64,000 bases of DNA, taken from Anaerolineae bacterium. GTDB lineage: Bacteria > Chloroflexota > Anaerolineae > Aggregatilineales > UBA2796. The first letter of the stretch is position 1, and every line of letters starts with the position of its first letter. The position numbers and the translations under genes are program-made. Under the pieces are notes generated by a model. That model ran no database searches and was not told the origin of the DNA. It saw only the letters and a list, made by a program, of their open reading frames with translations. Positions 24,896 to 34,245 of the stretch are shown here, in pieces. Location of the stretch: the NCBI GenBank assembly GCA_019637555.1, contig JAHBVK010000001.1, forward strand, positions 285,688 to 349,687. Direction: 5' to 3'.

Positions 24896-25630
24896 ATGGC
24901 AGTAACAGAGTCGGATATTCCACGCATCCTGCACCTGCTAACGTGCGGTAATGTGCGCGATGAACACGGCATGTTGCGCTGGAGTTCCAATTACACATTC
25001 TTAGTCAGTGTGTCCGAAGCTACTGATAAGACAATGGCTGTTTATAAACCGCAGCGCGGTGAACGCCCGTTATGGGATTTTCCTGATGGCACACTGTGTT
25101 ACCGCGAGGTTGCCGCTTATCACATCTCGGCTGCACTCGGTTGGATGCTAGTTCCACCGACGGTTCTACGCGATGGTCCACGCGGCATTGGTTCGGTGCA
25201 GCTTTACATCGAAAGCGATCCCGAAGTCAACTATTTCACTTTCGATGACAGCCACATCGAACAGCTTCGGCGCATGGCGTTGTTTGACTACATCACCAAC
25301 AACGCGGATCGCAAAGGCGGTCATTGCTTACTTGATGATGCCAACCATATCTGGGGCATTGATCACGGCATTTGCTTCCATCCAGCGCCTAAACTTCGCA
25401 CTGTTATCTGGGATTTTGCGGGTCAAGCCGTGCCGGAGCAATTACTCTGCGACGTTCAGCGTATCGCTGAGGAAGTCGATCAACCCTCATCGTCATTGCG
25501 ACGGGAACTCGAACCACTGTTAGCAGAGGCAGAAGTACAGGCACTCCAGTCTCGGCTGCGTCGAGTTTTGCACCGTCGTGAATTCCCTCGTCCCGGTCCC
25601 GGTCCGAATTATCCATGGCCCCCTGTATAA
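24896..25630 (+). CDS. SCO1664 family protein (PI3/4-kinase-like fold)
   Basis: The 244-residue protein shows the family pattern of a degenerate lipid/protein-kinase fold: TMAVYKPQRGERPLWDFPDGTL (a Lys in the ATP site), YREVAAYHISAALGW, DYITNNADRKGGHCL (catalytic-loop-like Asp-Asn-Arg), and IWGIDHGICF (the DFG-like metal-binding Asp). The family occurs in Actinobacteria and Chloroflexi next to DUF3090 and MSMEG_4193-type genes, as here. A kinase and phosphatase acting on one small substrate is a reasonable idea but is unproven. Start ATG with GGGAG upstream. Confidence 0.88.
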   Translation: MAVTESDIPRILHLLTCGNVRDEHGMLRWSSNYTFLVSVSEATDKTMAVYKPQRGERPLWDFPDGTLCYREVAAYHISAALGWMLVPPTVLRDGPRGIGSVQLYIESDPEVNYFTFDDSHIEQLRRMALFDYITNNADRKGGHCLLDDANHIWGIDHGICFHPAPKLRTVIWDFAGQAVPEQLLCDVQRIAEEVDQPSSSLRRELEPLLAEAEVQALQSRLRRVLHRREFPRPGPGPNYPWPPV

Positions 25631-25636
25631 CCACAA

Positions 25637-26551
25637 TTACGGCGTCGCGCCCATATCCAAGCTATTTCCAAATCCAAGCAGCGTAGTGTTGAAGAACCCA
25701 ACGATACGCTGCTCGTATTCTTTGGGGTCGCGGCTGAAGCCACCCGTATGATCGACGTTCGGAACGATCCAGATAGCACTCCTGCTTGAGGTGCTATTGT
25801 AAAAGAACTGATTAAACGCCACTTCATCGCCGTTATTCCCAGCAGCAATAAACAAAAATGAAGTGTTTTTTGCTGCTACGATTGACTCCGCCAATGGCGG
25901 TGGCATTTCATCCCCGCTCATAATGCCGACCATGAAGGAAAATACGCGGTGCGTGAAATTGCGATACCACGGCATATTCATCGGTAAGGATGTGTATTCA
26001 TTAACATCACGAGATGTGGCACCTTCAACCGCTATCGCTTGAATCGCTGTGCAGCTAGAAGCCGCGCCCAGAAGTATTTCCCCGCCCATAGAAAAGCCAA
26101 GTGCTCCAATAGCACGGACCGTAGGCTGCAGTCGTAGATATTCTACGGCTGCTTCAATATCGAAGGTGCCTTTCCAGCCCAGCCGATTAATTCGTCCTTC
26201 GCTATCTTCATAACCACGCATACTCACGGCAAGAACGCCGTATCCATTGTCACGAAGCATTTCAGCGTAACTTCGCACTGTATTGCGCCCACCACCGGAT
26301 CCGTGCACCAGTATGATCACGAAACCGTTTTGCGGCTCGGCATACCACGCCCTTAACTTGACGGCATCAGTGGTATGAAGCTCCACTAGGGCAAATCCAC
26401 TTGGTGGTGAACCGGCTACATTATTGTCGGGTACTATGGCAACAATTGCCATCGCCGTTGGTAGCCCAATATACAAAGCGACAAGCAGCAAAACAATCAA
26501 TATTGCACTGACTCGAATTAGCCGACTGCCCGATAGTGAAATTTTCCTCAT
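25637..26551 (-). CDS. Membrane-anchored alpha/beta hydrolase
   Basis: A transmembrane anchor (about residues 10-38) precedes an alpha/beta-hydrolase domain of the S9/DUF1100-like kind. The oxyanion loop is ILVHGSGGG, the nucleophile Ser is in GFSMGG, and a late VDHTGGF probably supplies the His. The substrate is unknown: peptides or esters are possible. I use the ATG at 26551 because it begins the anchor (MRKISL), and the longer frame to 26677 adds no recognisable segment. The gene converges on the SCO1664-like gene with 6 bases between stops. Confidence 0.82.
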   Translation of the reverse strand: MRKISLSGSRLIRVSAILIVLLLVALYIGLPTAMAIVAIVPDNNVAGSPPSGFALVELHTTDAVKLRAWYAEPQNGFVIILVHGSGGGRNTVRSYAEMLRDNGYGVLAVSMRGYEDSEGRINRLGWKGTFDIEAAVEYLRLQPTVRAIGALGFSMGGEILLGAASSCTAIQAIAVEGATSRDVNEYTSLPMNMPWYRNFTHRVFSFMVGIMSGDEMPPPLAESIVAAKNTSFLFIAAGNNGDEVAFNQFFYNSTSSRSAIWIVPNVDHTGGFSRDPKEYEQRIVGFFNTTLLGFGNSLDMGATP

Positions 26552-26684
26552 AATGCCAGCTCTAGTCTGACTGCTGCGCGGCTCCAACTGGCAAGACGCG
26601 AAAGTCAAATCCATCTTGCGGTATGATTCGAACTGGTTTAGTAGGCGATAGGTAGTGATGAAAATCACATTCTGCAAGTGAGCA

Positions 26685-28517
26685 CTATAACCGCCAGAAT
26701 AGAGGGATCGCGATCATCAGCGCGATGAAGCAGATGATGGTCAGCGCCCAACCACTCTTCACAAAGTCGCTAAATCTGTAATTCGCAGGTGCGATCATCA
26801 GGATGTTGACCGGATGAGACAGCGGTGTGATGAAGGAAACCGAGCCTGAAATAGCTGTCACCACTGCTATCGCTTGTGGATTGACGCCCAACTGAATTGC
26901 CGCACTAATTGCGATTGGTCCAACCACCAATGGCGAAATTTGACCACCCATCACTTGGGTCAACACAGCACTAAGAACATAGGTACCCGCTACCAATCCT
27001 AACGGTCCAAATGGTTCCGCCAGCCGCACCACATTATCGCCAATCATCTGTGCCAGGTTAGTCTGCACCATTGCGAGGCTGACCGAGATCGTACCCGCAA
27101 TCAAAAAGATCGCCCGCCATTTAATTGCGCCATACGCTTCATCTGGTTGTATCAACCCTAAGGTCAACAAGGCAGCCGCGGCTGCCACCATCGCAATTTC
27201 GACCGGAGCACCAACAAACATGGCGATTAACGCGATCAGCGCGATGCCTAGTGTTAGCAATACCTTTGGAAGATCAAGGTTGTGACTGTCGTCAGCCGTA
27301 CCGACTACCACGAAATCATCCTGATTCTTCAGTCCACTCAAGCGATCTTTCGGTCCCATTAGTAGGATAGTATCGCCGGGGTGAAGCTCAAATACGCCGA
27401 CGTCAGTCCGGTAGCTGCGATTGTCTCGCCATAGTGCTACCGCTGTAAATCCATATTTGGCTCGAAAAGCCAGATCGCGCAGTGTTTTGCCTTCCATATT
27501 CGATCGCGGCGGTACGATGATTTCCGCGAAAGCAGTGCTTCGCGACTCCATTACATGATTTGCTTTTGAAGCGATCACGGACAAACCGAATTGCGCTAAT
27601 TGCACCACGCGATCTTCGCGTCCGACAACAAGTAGAATATCGTCGTATTGAATGCTGAAGTTCGGCGCAAAATTCGGAATTACTCGTCGCCCTCGTCGTG
27701 TTCCCAAGATGGAGACGCCTAGTTGTTCGCCAATATGAGTATCCAGCAGGGCACGCCCGATCACCGGAGAGTCAGAGAGTACCTTCGCTTCCCACAAGCG
27801 ATCCTGTAGCTGGTAGACATTCGTCAACTCGTCACTGCTTGGTCCAACCTGAACGGCAGGTGGTTCACGCTCTGGCAGAAGATATTTGCCGAACAGAATG
27901 AGGAATAGCAATCCAGCCACGGCGACAAATCCACCAGTAGGCGTAAAATCGAGAATACCCAGTGGTTGCTGAGGAGGCTGGGCACGAGGTAGCAGTCCAC
28001 TAACGATGATATTCGCCGTAGTCAAATAAGTAGCTGCGCCACCCAACATGGTGCCGTAGGCAATTGGGATCAGCAGCTTGCTGGGCTTGATCCCTGTTCG
28101 ACGCGATGCTTCTATCGCGCTTGGAAGTAACAATGCGCCCGCTGCCAATGTATTCATAAACAGCGAGAGTAACGCCCCCGACACCGCAAACAATCCGATC
28201 AAACGACGTTCGCTTTTGCCACCTATCTGCAATAGTCTACTGGCGATCCAGCGTGTTACGCCGTACTTATCGAGGCAGTAGGTGATGATGAATAGCGCCA
28301 TTAAGATAATGACTTCAGGCGTGCCAAATCCAGTCATTGCTTTCGTCGCGTCACCGGGCGAATTCGCCGGACCGAGGACACCCAAGCCCAATAATTGTGC
28401 GATACCCAACAGTGCCGCCATCAGTAGTGCGGCGACATCTTCTCGCAGGCGGTTTAGGAAGACAAGTGTGAGAGGGATCAATAAGACTGCGAGGACATAT
28501 ATTTGAGCAAAGGTCAC
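26685..28517 (-). CDS. SLC13-type permease with two TrkA-C domains
   Basis: The 610-residue protein begins with five or six transmembrane helices, then has two tandem TrkA-C (RCK_C) domains (about 210-390, with LGVSILGTRRGRR and GFTAVALWRDNR strands). It ends with six more helices. Motifs such as SAVLTQVMGGQISPLVVGP and SFITPLSHPVNIL match the divalent-anion:Na+ symporter (ArsB/NhaD-like) fold, so dicarboxylate or sulfate uptake is the usual guess. TrkA-C domains bind nucleotides and may gate transport. Start is GTG with GGAG seven bases upstream. Confidence 0.9.
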   Translation of the reverse strand: MTFAQIYVLAVLLIPLTLVFLNRLREDVAALLMAALLGIAQLLGLGVLGPANSPGDATKAMTGFGTPEVIILMALFIITYCLDKYGVTRWIASRLLQIGGKSERRLIGLFAVSGALLSLFMNTLAAGALLLPSAIEASRRTGIKPSKLLIPIAYGTMLGGAATYLTTANIIVSGLLPRAQPPQQPLGILDFTPTGGFVAVAGLLFLILFGKYLLPEREPPAVQVGPSSDELTNVYQLQDRLWEAKVLSDSPVIGRALLDTHIGEQLGVSILGTRRGRRVIPNFAPNFSIQYDDILLVVGREDRVVQLAQFGLSVIASKANHVMESRSTAFAEIIVPPRSNMEGKTLRDLAFRAKYGFTAVALWRDNRSYRTDVGVFELHPGDTILLMGPKDRLSGLKNQDDFVVVGTADDSHNLDLPKVLLTLGIALIALIAMFVGAPVEIAMVAAAAALLTLGLIQPDEAYGAIKWRAIFLIAGTISVSLAMVQTNLAQMIGDNVVRLAEPFGPLGLVAGTYVLSAVLTQVMGGQISPLVVGPIAISAAIQLGVNPQAIAVVTAISGSVSFITPLSHPVNILMIAPANYRFSDFVKSGWALTIICFIALMIAIPLFWRL

Positions 28518-28703
28518 AGATAACTCCGATCAGACTCTTGAACGATGATGGCTGTGACAGCGGGAATCCCTATAGCATACCAATACATCAATATTGCGCC
28601 ATCATTAATCCCGCAAATAGCAAACTAGACACGCTTCATATACGCGGATCACGCCTATAATCACAAGTTGCAACCAATTTCACCGCAGCAAGGTTTACTC
28701 ATC

Positions 28704-29882
28704 GTGGACACGCAATCAACTCAAGCTGACACCAAGCCCTTATTTACTATCGATGATCGCAATGCGATGCGCGCCTATCTGCAGCGCTGTGAAGTGCGAC
28801 TCTCTACAATGCACCGCGTTGTGACCGCTTTTATCAGCGGCGCGGCACTGATGGTTCTGATCCCCGTATTTTTCAAAGATGTCGTCGGCAGCTTAATCCA
28901 AATCCTTATCAATGACTTTGGCAACCGTTTCCCGTCTTATGGCGAGTTCGGGCTTGTCTTGACTCTAGGTTTATATTTCGCTTTGACCTACGTGTTAGGG
29001 ATGTCGTTTGCTGTGCCGCTGCGGGGCTTGTACTTACTGCTCAAAGATATCACCGACTTCTATATTGCTGTGTCGATGCCCGGTACTAAAGAAACTGAGG
29101 AATTACGCAATCCAACCTTCGCCCTGACCAGCGTAGCTTTTTCCACCGACGAATCGCCGCATGTTAAACACGAGGTCATGACCTATCAATACCAGACACA
29201 AAGTATTGATTTCATGCTGCCTTTCAGTGATCGACGTCGGCGAGAATACTTTGAGCCTCTGCTCAAGGCAACCCAACAAGTAGACAGCGCCAATCAAAAA
29301 GTTTCCTATCGCATCGTTCCTGAAGAACGTGATCTTGAGCGTCTCAAGGCAGCGGGTATCGTAAATTCTGATCTCGGTGATCAGGCGGAGAAAGACATTC
29401 TTTATTTCAATGCTGCGCTAGGCATCGCCCGCAGTTATGATCGGCGTTTGGTGGAAGAAGTAGCGAAAACGGAAATGTCGCTGGTGCGGCACAGTCTGTA
29501 TCTGCGGCGGCTGGTCTTTCGCTACTCCGCTACGCTGATGATCTTTATCTGGACTCTGATCGTTTCGTTCGTGCTGCTGGCTGTGCTGCAAACCAACGCT
29601 GTGCGGAGTTACGATCCGGCACTATCCCTCTTGCTGATCGCGCTGGGGTGTTTATTGTGGGCACTGCCCGTCCGCTTTATTCTGCATCGACCTGTGGATT
29701 GGATTTATCGTCCATTCCGCAACACTCCTGATAGCCAGCGCCACAGTGATGAGGAACAGATCGATCCGCAGTTGATCCGCCTTGAATCAACACTGAGACC
29801 GTATCACATGTTGGCGATTGTGGCAGGGGTCGTTGCTACAGTCCTCGCTGGAATTGCCTATTTGCAGGTACTAATGAAATGA
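28704..29882 (+). CDS. Unrecognised four-helix membrane protein, 392 aa
   Basis: Two transmembrane helices near residues 45-70 and 85-120 are followed by a long cytoplasmic stretch (about 125-270) with a charged, helix-rich sequence. Two more helices follow near 280-330 and one at the very end. I do not recognise the family. A perfect TATAAT at 28656-28661 would place the transcription start near 28668, so the TTG at 28668 would be leaderless. I prefer the GTG at 28704, which has AAGG upstream. Its stop overlaps the M20 peptidase ATG (ATGA), so the two are co-translated. Confidence 0.65.
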   Translation: MDTQSTQADTKPLFTIDDRNAMRAYLQRCEVRLSTMHRVVTAFISGAALMVLIPVFFKDVVGSLIQILINDFGNRFPSYGEFGLVLTLGLYFALTYVLGMSFAVPLRGLYLLLKDITDFYIAVSMPGTKETEELRNPTFALTSVAFSTDESPHVKHEVMTYQYQTQSIDFMLPFSDRRRREYFEPLLKATQQVDSANQKVSYRIVPEERDLERLKAAGIVNSDLGDQAEKDILYFNAALGIARSYDRRLVEEVAKTEMSLVRHSLYLRRLVFRYSATLMIFIWTLIVSFVLLAVLQTNAVRSYDPALSLLLIALGCLLWALPVRFILHRPVDWIYRPFRNTPDSQRHSDEEQIDPQLIRLESTLRPYHMLAIVAGVVATVLAGIAYLQVLMK

Positions 29883-31105
29883 TGGAATCACCTATCACTG
29901 CCTACCTCACTGAGAATGAGGCACCCTTAATTGCCTTTTGCCAGCGCCTACTACAAACGCCCTCTGTGAACGGTGTGCATTCCGAAGCGCAGGTAGCTCA
30001 GTTGATCGCAGAGCAGGCGGAGTTACTGGGTCTCGATGTTCAACTTGTCGCCAGCGCACCTGATCGCCCAAATATCCTTGTCAGCACAGCGGCGCACGGT
30101 GATGGCGGATTACTGCTGATCGGTCATTTGGATACTGTGCCAACTGGTGATGAAAGCGCCTGGGATTTTCCACCCTTTTCCGGTGAACTGCATGACGGCA
30201 AGTTGTACGGAAGAGGCGCGATTGATACCAAAGGCGGCATAGCGGCAGCAATCTTTGCACTGGCGGCGTTGAAGCATACTGATAACGCGCTATCGAATTC
30301 GCGCGCTCAGTTCATCGGAGTGCCAGATGAGGAATCAGGGGCAACAGGCACGCTAGGAATTAAGTTTTTGCACGCGCGCGGGTTGCTGCACGGTCTCAGC
30401 GCAATTTATGCCTACTCGGGCAATGAGATTATTCTGGGGCATCGGGGGTTGATCCGTTACTTGCTAACTTGTGAAGGAGAAGCCGCTCATACGGGATTCC
30501 CTTCTTGGCAGGATGGAACGGCAGGTGCGAATGCTGTTACTGGAATGGCGCACCTACTAACTTCGCTTGAACGCATTGTTACACCCCATTCTACAGTGCC
30601 GCGCTTCGAGCGGTTTCGCACAATGCTTACCCCCGGCACGACGATCAGCGGCGGAGTTGCAGCGGGTGTTGTGCCGGAGCGCTGTCAGGCGACGATGGAT
30701 GTGCGCCTGACACCCGAATTTGATATAGAGCAAGTCAGTGCGCTAATCAAGCAGACGATTACGGACATCAACAAAGAACATCCGAAGCTGCGATTCACCT
30801 TTTATGTCACCCATCATCTGCCCGCTGCGATCTCTCCTGAAGATGCTCCCATCTTCAGCGTGCTAGAAACGGTGGTGAGTCAAGTGCGTGGTCGTCAACC
30901 GATCCGCACTGTGGCTGGACCAGCCAACGAAGGCTATCTCCTGATCGAACGCGGCATTCCCACGGTTTGCGGTTTCGGCGTAATCGGCGCGAATGCACAC
31001 GCTGCCAATGAATATGTAGAAGTTGCTAGCTTGCGGGATACCGCTCAGATTTTCGCGCTAACTGCAATGGGCTTGGATAGCATGTTAAAAAATCCCAACG
31101 TTTAG
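29879..31105 (+). CDS. M20-family metallopeptidase (ArgE/DapE-like)
   Basis: The 408-residue enzyme carries the M20 signatures LLIGHLDTVP (first metal His and Asp), GRGAIDTKGG (bridging Asp), and PDEESGATGT (catalytic Glu and metal Glu). A dimerisation domain with EAAHTGFP follows, then a final NAHAANEYVE with the last metal His. It probably removes acyl or aminoacyl groups from an amino acid, as in acetylornithine or succinyl-diaminopimelate hydrolysis. It overlaps the preceding membrane-protein gene by ATGA. Confidence 0.9.
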   Translation: MMESPITAYLTENEAPLIAFCQRLLQTPSVNGVHSEAQVAQLIAEQAELLGLDVQLVASAPDRPNILVSTAAHGDGGLLLIGHLDTVPTGDESAWDFPPFSGELHDGKLYGRGAIDTKGGIAAAIFALAALKHTDNALSNSRAQFIGVPDEESGATGTLGIKFLHARGLLHGLSAIYAYSGNEIILGHRGLIRYLLTCEGEAAHTGFPSWQDGTAGANAVTGMAHLLTSLERIVTPHSTVPRFERFRTMLTPGTTISGGVAAGVVPERCQATMDVRLTPEFDIEQVSALIKQTITDINKEHPKLRFTFYVTHHLPAAISPEDAPIFSVLETVVSQVRGRQPIRTVAGPANEGYLLIERGIPTVCGFGVIGANAHAANEYVEVASLRDTAQIFALTAMGLDSMLKNPNV

Positions 31106-31194
31106 CCGTGTTTTCCGCTGTTGCTACGCTATGACGCCAATGTTACAATGCGTCGCAAAGTTGTGGTGTCAAGGTAAAGTCAGAAGCTCAATCT

Positions 31195-32274
31195 ATGACA
31201 GATCAGTCTCCAACTGTTGCCTCGGCTACAGATACGCCAACAGTGATTAAGCAACGTCCACCGCGCATTTTCTCCGGCATTCAGCCTACCGGGCAATTGC
31301 ATATTGGCAATTATCTGGGCGCACTTAAGCAGTGGGCACAGTTGCAAAGCAAGTATGATAATTTTTACTGTATCGTGGACATGCACGCGATTACGATTCC
31401 GCAGGACCCGCAGGAGCTACGCGAGTCTACACGACGGAACGCTGCGTTGTACCTCGCTTCCGGTCTCGATCCCAAATATTGCACCATCTTTGTGCAATCT
31501 CATGTTGCAGCCCACGCTGAACTCGGTTGGATTCTGACCTGTTTGACGCCGCTCGGATGGCTGAATCGGATGCACCAGTTCAAAGACAAATCCGCCAAAA
31601 TGCAAGCCGAATCGATCAGTGCTGGACTTTATACATATCCCACGTTAATGGCGGCAGATATTTTGTTGTACCAGACTGATCTTGTTCCCGTTGGCGATGA
31701 TCAAAAGCAGCACGTAGAACTAACGCGCGACCTAGCACAGCGTTTTAACTCTATGTTTGGTGAGACTTTTACCTTGCCCGATGCCATGATCCCGGTTTCC
31801 GGCGCACGTATCATGGGTTTGGATACACCTAATGCCAAAATGAGCAAGAGTGCCATTGGTGAAGGTCACGCAATCACGCTGCTGGACTCACCTGAGGTGA
31901 TCCGCAAGAAGATGATGCGGGCAACCACCGACTCGCATCGAGAGATCAAATTCAGTACCGATCCTGAACGTGCCGGCGTCAATAACTTGCTAACAATCTA
32001 TCAGGCATTTACCGACGAACCGGGCGAGGCAATCGAAGCACATTTCGAGGGCAAAGGCTACGGCGATCTCAAGAAAACAGTAGCTGAAGCCGTGATTGAA
32101 GGGTTAGCGCCGCTGCAATCGCGCTACTACGAACTGGTCAAAGAAGGTGGGGCAATCGACGAACTGTTGGCAAAGAGTGCCGAACGTGCCGCTGAAGTCG
32201 CCGCGCAAACGCTGGATCTGGTACGAGATCGGGTCGGCTTCATTCGTTTAGCCTCGAAAGTTAAGCCAAGTTAG
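31195..32274 (+). CDS. trpS: Tryptophanyl-tRNA synthetase
   Basis: A class I synthetase of 359 residues. SGIQPTGQLHIGNYLGAL holds the HIGH-type motif, and AKMSKSAIG is the KMSKS loop. DLVPVGDDQKQHVELTRDLAQ is the usual tryptophan/tyrosine binding region. It has about 24 extra residues before PRIFSGIQPTG compared with typical TrpRS, rich in Thr and Ala and likely disordered. No T-box or trp leader is evident in the 90 bases upstream. Confidence 0.96.
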   Translation: MTDQSPTVASATDTPTVIKQRPPRIFSGIQPTGQLHIGNYLGALKQWAQLQSKYDNFYCIVDMHAITIPQDPQELRESTRRNAALYLASGLDPKYCTIFVQSHVAAHAELGWILTCLTPLGWLNRMHQFKDKSAKMQAESISAGLYTYPTLMAADILLYQTDLVPVGDDQKQHVELTRDLAQRFNSMFGETFTLPDAMIPVSGARIMGLDTPNAKMSKSAIGEGHAITLLDSPEVIRKKMMRATTDSHREIKFSTDPERAGVNNLLTIYQAFTDEPGEAIEAHFEGKGYGDLKKTVAEAVIEGLAPLQSRYYELVKEGGAIDELLAKSAERAAEVAAQTLDLVRDRVGFIRLASKVKPS

Positions 32275-32302
32275 GCAAACCGTAGCTATCAATGGTGCTG
32301 CT

Positions 32303-33019
32303 ATGACCGCACGACCTGAAGCCATTCTTTCAATCCCGCCACTGCAAGGTTGTCTGTACTGCCATCATGTTGGCACAGTACGCTATGCGGAGGGACGAAA
32401 GGTTCTAGGCTTGGGATCGGGCTTGCCCACAGCCACTTGCTCTCACTGCGGTACAGTGGCGCAGTTGGAAATCGAAGACGGCGACGATCCGTATTGGCGC
32501 ATCCGCTATAAAAAGCTCAATTCCGCTCCTGAATACTATTACGTAATGGTCTATCTTGGCGAACAGCGCTGGATCGATGGCGAAGAAGCGATGGAGATCA
32601 GTCGGCGCGGATTTGTGCAGCGTCATCGCATCGATCAGGTACAGCACGGCGATCTGGAATGGCTCGAACCAGCCCCGTTGAATCCTCCACCGCCTCTGAT
32701 GAGTCCCTATGAGACGGTCTATCTCGCGGTGCCAGATGTCAGCCTGTGGCAGCCCTCTTCTCAAAATGGAGGAAGCGGCGGCAGCGCACTCGATGTTGGC
32801 ACATTCTATGTTACAGACCGACGGATGCATCTTGTCGGTCAGCAGCGTGATTGGTCAAACCGACTCGCAGAAATCCGCAGTATCGAACACGATGAGAATG
32901 CATGGCGCATTTTCATCGGCGGCAACAGGCAGTACTTTACAGGCAGCAACACACTCGAGAGCCTCGATGCCCAACTTTTCACAGCAATTGTAAAGGCGCT
33001 GTGGAAACGCGAAGAGTAA
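32303..33019 (+). CDS. Zinc-ribbon hypothetical protein, 238 aa
   Basis: An N-terminal CLYCHH...CSHCG pair suggests a treble-clef or ribbon zinc site. The rest is beta-rich, with [17 protein letters not shown] (a pattern of PH-like or bPH domains) and a C-terminal helix. A Pro/Gly-rich linker lies in the middle. The function is unknown. It lies 28 bases after trpS and 73 bases before the FHA gene, so it may share a transcript with both. Confidence 0.7.
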   Translation: MTARPEAILSIPPLQGCLYCHHVGTVRYAEGRKVLGLGSGLPTATCSHCGTVAQLEIEDGDDPYWRIRYKKLNSAPEYYYVMVYLGEQRWIDGEEAMEISRRGFVQRHRIDQVQHGDLEWLEPAPLNPPPPLMSPYETVYLAVPDVSLWQPSSQNGGSGGSALDVGTFYVTDRRMHLVGQQRDWSNRLAEIRSIEHDENAWRIFIGGNRQYFTGSNTLESLDAQLFTAIVKALWKREE

Positions 33020-33092
33020 ACTCTATCCGACTCAAATTGATAGTCTTACAGTTCACTGGAAATGCCATCGAAAGTGCATAAGGTGGTGTGTT

Positions 33093-33590
33093 GTGAAAGC
33101 GTGCCCTAACTGTGGTGTTGAAAACGACGACGATAAACTGGTTTGTAGTAATTGTGGTCGCCCTATTAGCGAAACGATCACGTTGAGATCGCGGGCGTTC
33201 AAGCTCCCGATTGTACCCCCCAATGTGGCTGGAGGCGTTCACCTGACGGCGCATGTCGGGAAATTGCCGGAGAAAGGCGTCGCTATCTATATTGGCGACT
33301 CTAGCGAACCGATTATTACAACCATCAAGACTAAATTAGTTTTGGGTCGGCGGCGCGAATTGCTAGATCCTGAACTGCTCGATTTGACACCCTACGATGC
33401 CTATAAGTTGGGTTTATCCCGCAACCATGCTGTACTGTTCTTCAAAGACGGATCATTATGCGTTCAAGATACGGGTAGTTCCAACGGAACGTGGGTGAAT
33501 AATACACGTCTACAGGCATATGATATCGTAGCACTGCTGCCGGGTTCGGTAGTCTCGCTGGCAGAAATGCCGCTGATCATTTACTTCTGA
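33093..33590 (+). CDS. Zinc-ribbon plus FHA-domain protein
   Basis: The N-terminus [19 protein letters not shown] is a DZR-type zinc ribbon. Residues 60-165 form an FHA domain, with LVLGRR (phosphate-contact Arg), LSRNHAVL (Ser and His of the conserved SxxH) and [15 protein letters not shown] domains bind phospho-Thr peptides and so read Ser/Thr kinase output, but no kinase gene is present in the window. GTG start. A small TTCTGA...TCAGAA hairpin lies at the stop, before the convergent receiver gene. Confidence 0.9.
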   Translation: MKACPNCGVENDDDKLVCSNCGRPISETITLRSRAFKLPIVPPNVAGGVHLTAHVGKLPEKGVAIYIGDSSEPIITTIKTKLVLGRRRELLDPELLDLTPYDAYKLGLSRNHAVLFFKDGSLCVQDTGSSNGTWVNNTRLQAYDIVALLPGSVVSLAEMPLIIYF

Positions 33591-33605
33591 TCTTCAGAAA
33601 GCTGA

Positions 33606-34046
33606 TCAGCCTGACGGTGGTTGTTCATTCAATACGAGCCAGTACAAACCGAGTTGTTGGATGCCATGTAAGAATTGGTTGAAATCTACTGGCTTGCGTA
33701 CATAACTATTCGCGCCTAGTGAGTAGCCGCGAATCAAATCTTCCTGTTCTTTAGAAGAAGTCAGAATCAACACGGGAACTAGTCGAGTGCGTGCATCACT
33801 GCGGATGCGTTCTAGCACTTGCAGTCCATCGACCTTCGGTAACTTCAAATCGAGTAAAATTAGACTTGGGACAACACTGGTATCTCTACCAGTGTAATCG
33901 CCTGTTCCAAACAGATAATCCAGCGCTTGAACCCCGTCTCGTGCGATGATAACTTCGTTGGTAAGGTTGCTCTTCTTGAAGGCGCGCAGTGTCAGCGCTT
34001 CATCATCTGGATTATCCTCAATCAATAGAATGATATTGGATGCCAT
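33606..34046 (-). CDS. Single-domain response regulator (Rcp1-like)
   Basis: The 146-residue receiver has the IEDNPDDEALTLRAFKK opening and the insertion DYTGRDTSVVPSLILLDLKLPKVDG, with the phospho-Asp in LLDLKLP. The Ser-Ser switch is in LTSSKEQ and the Lys in VRKPVD. The longer loop before the phospho-Asp is typical of Rcp1-like partners of phytochrome or hybrid kinases. No kinase is adjacent. The ribosome site GGAGG lies five bases before the ATG. Confidence 0.92.
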   Translation of the reverse strand: MASNIILLIEDNPDDEALTLRAFKKSNLTNEVIIARDGVQALDYLFGTGDYTGRDTSVVPSLILLDLKLPKVDGLQVLERIRSDARTRLVPVLILTSSKEQEDLIRGYSLGANSYVRKPVDFNQFLHGIQQLGLYWLVLNEQPPSG

Positions 34047-34245
34047 CTGATCCTCCGTCTTCCCTTGCCATTCAAATAACTACAACACCAAGCTCAATAT
34101 CAAGGTCTATCTTACGCATCCACGCCCTTTAATCAACAATTTTATATCACAGCTAACTTCTAATTGCTCGTTTTAACCGAAAAAGCAGCTAAGAGTATCA
34201 CCATCTGTGATAAGGCAGTGATACTCTACGCTCGCAATAACCTGT

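Noticed and set aside
28656..28668. TTG at 28668 as the start of the four-helix membrane protein
   Set aside because: A TATAAT ends 7 bases before it, so this start would be leaderless; the GTG at 28704 has a better context.
31105..31195. T-box or trp leader upstream of trpS
   Set aside because: The 90-base gap lacks a T-box sequence, a leader peptide with Trp codons, or a terminator.
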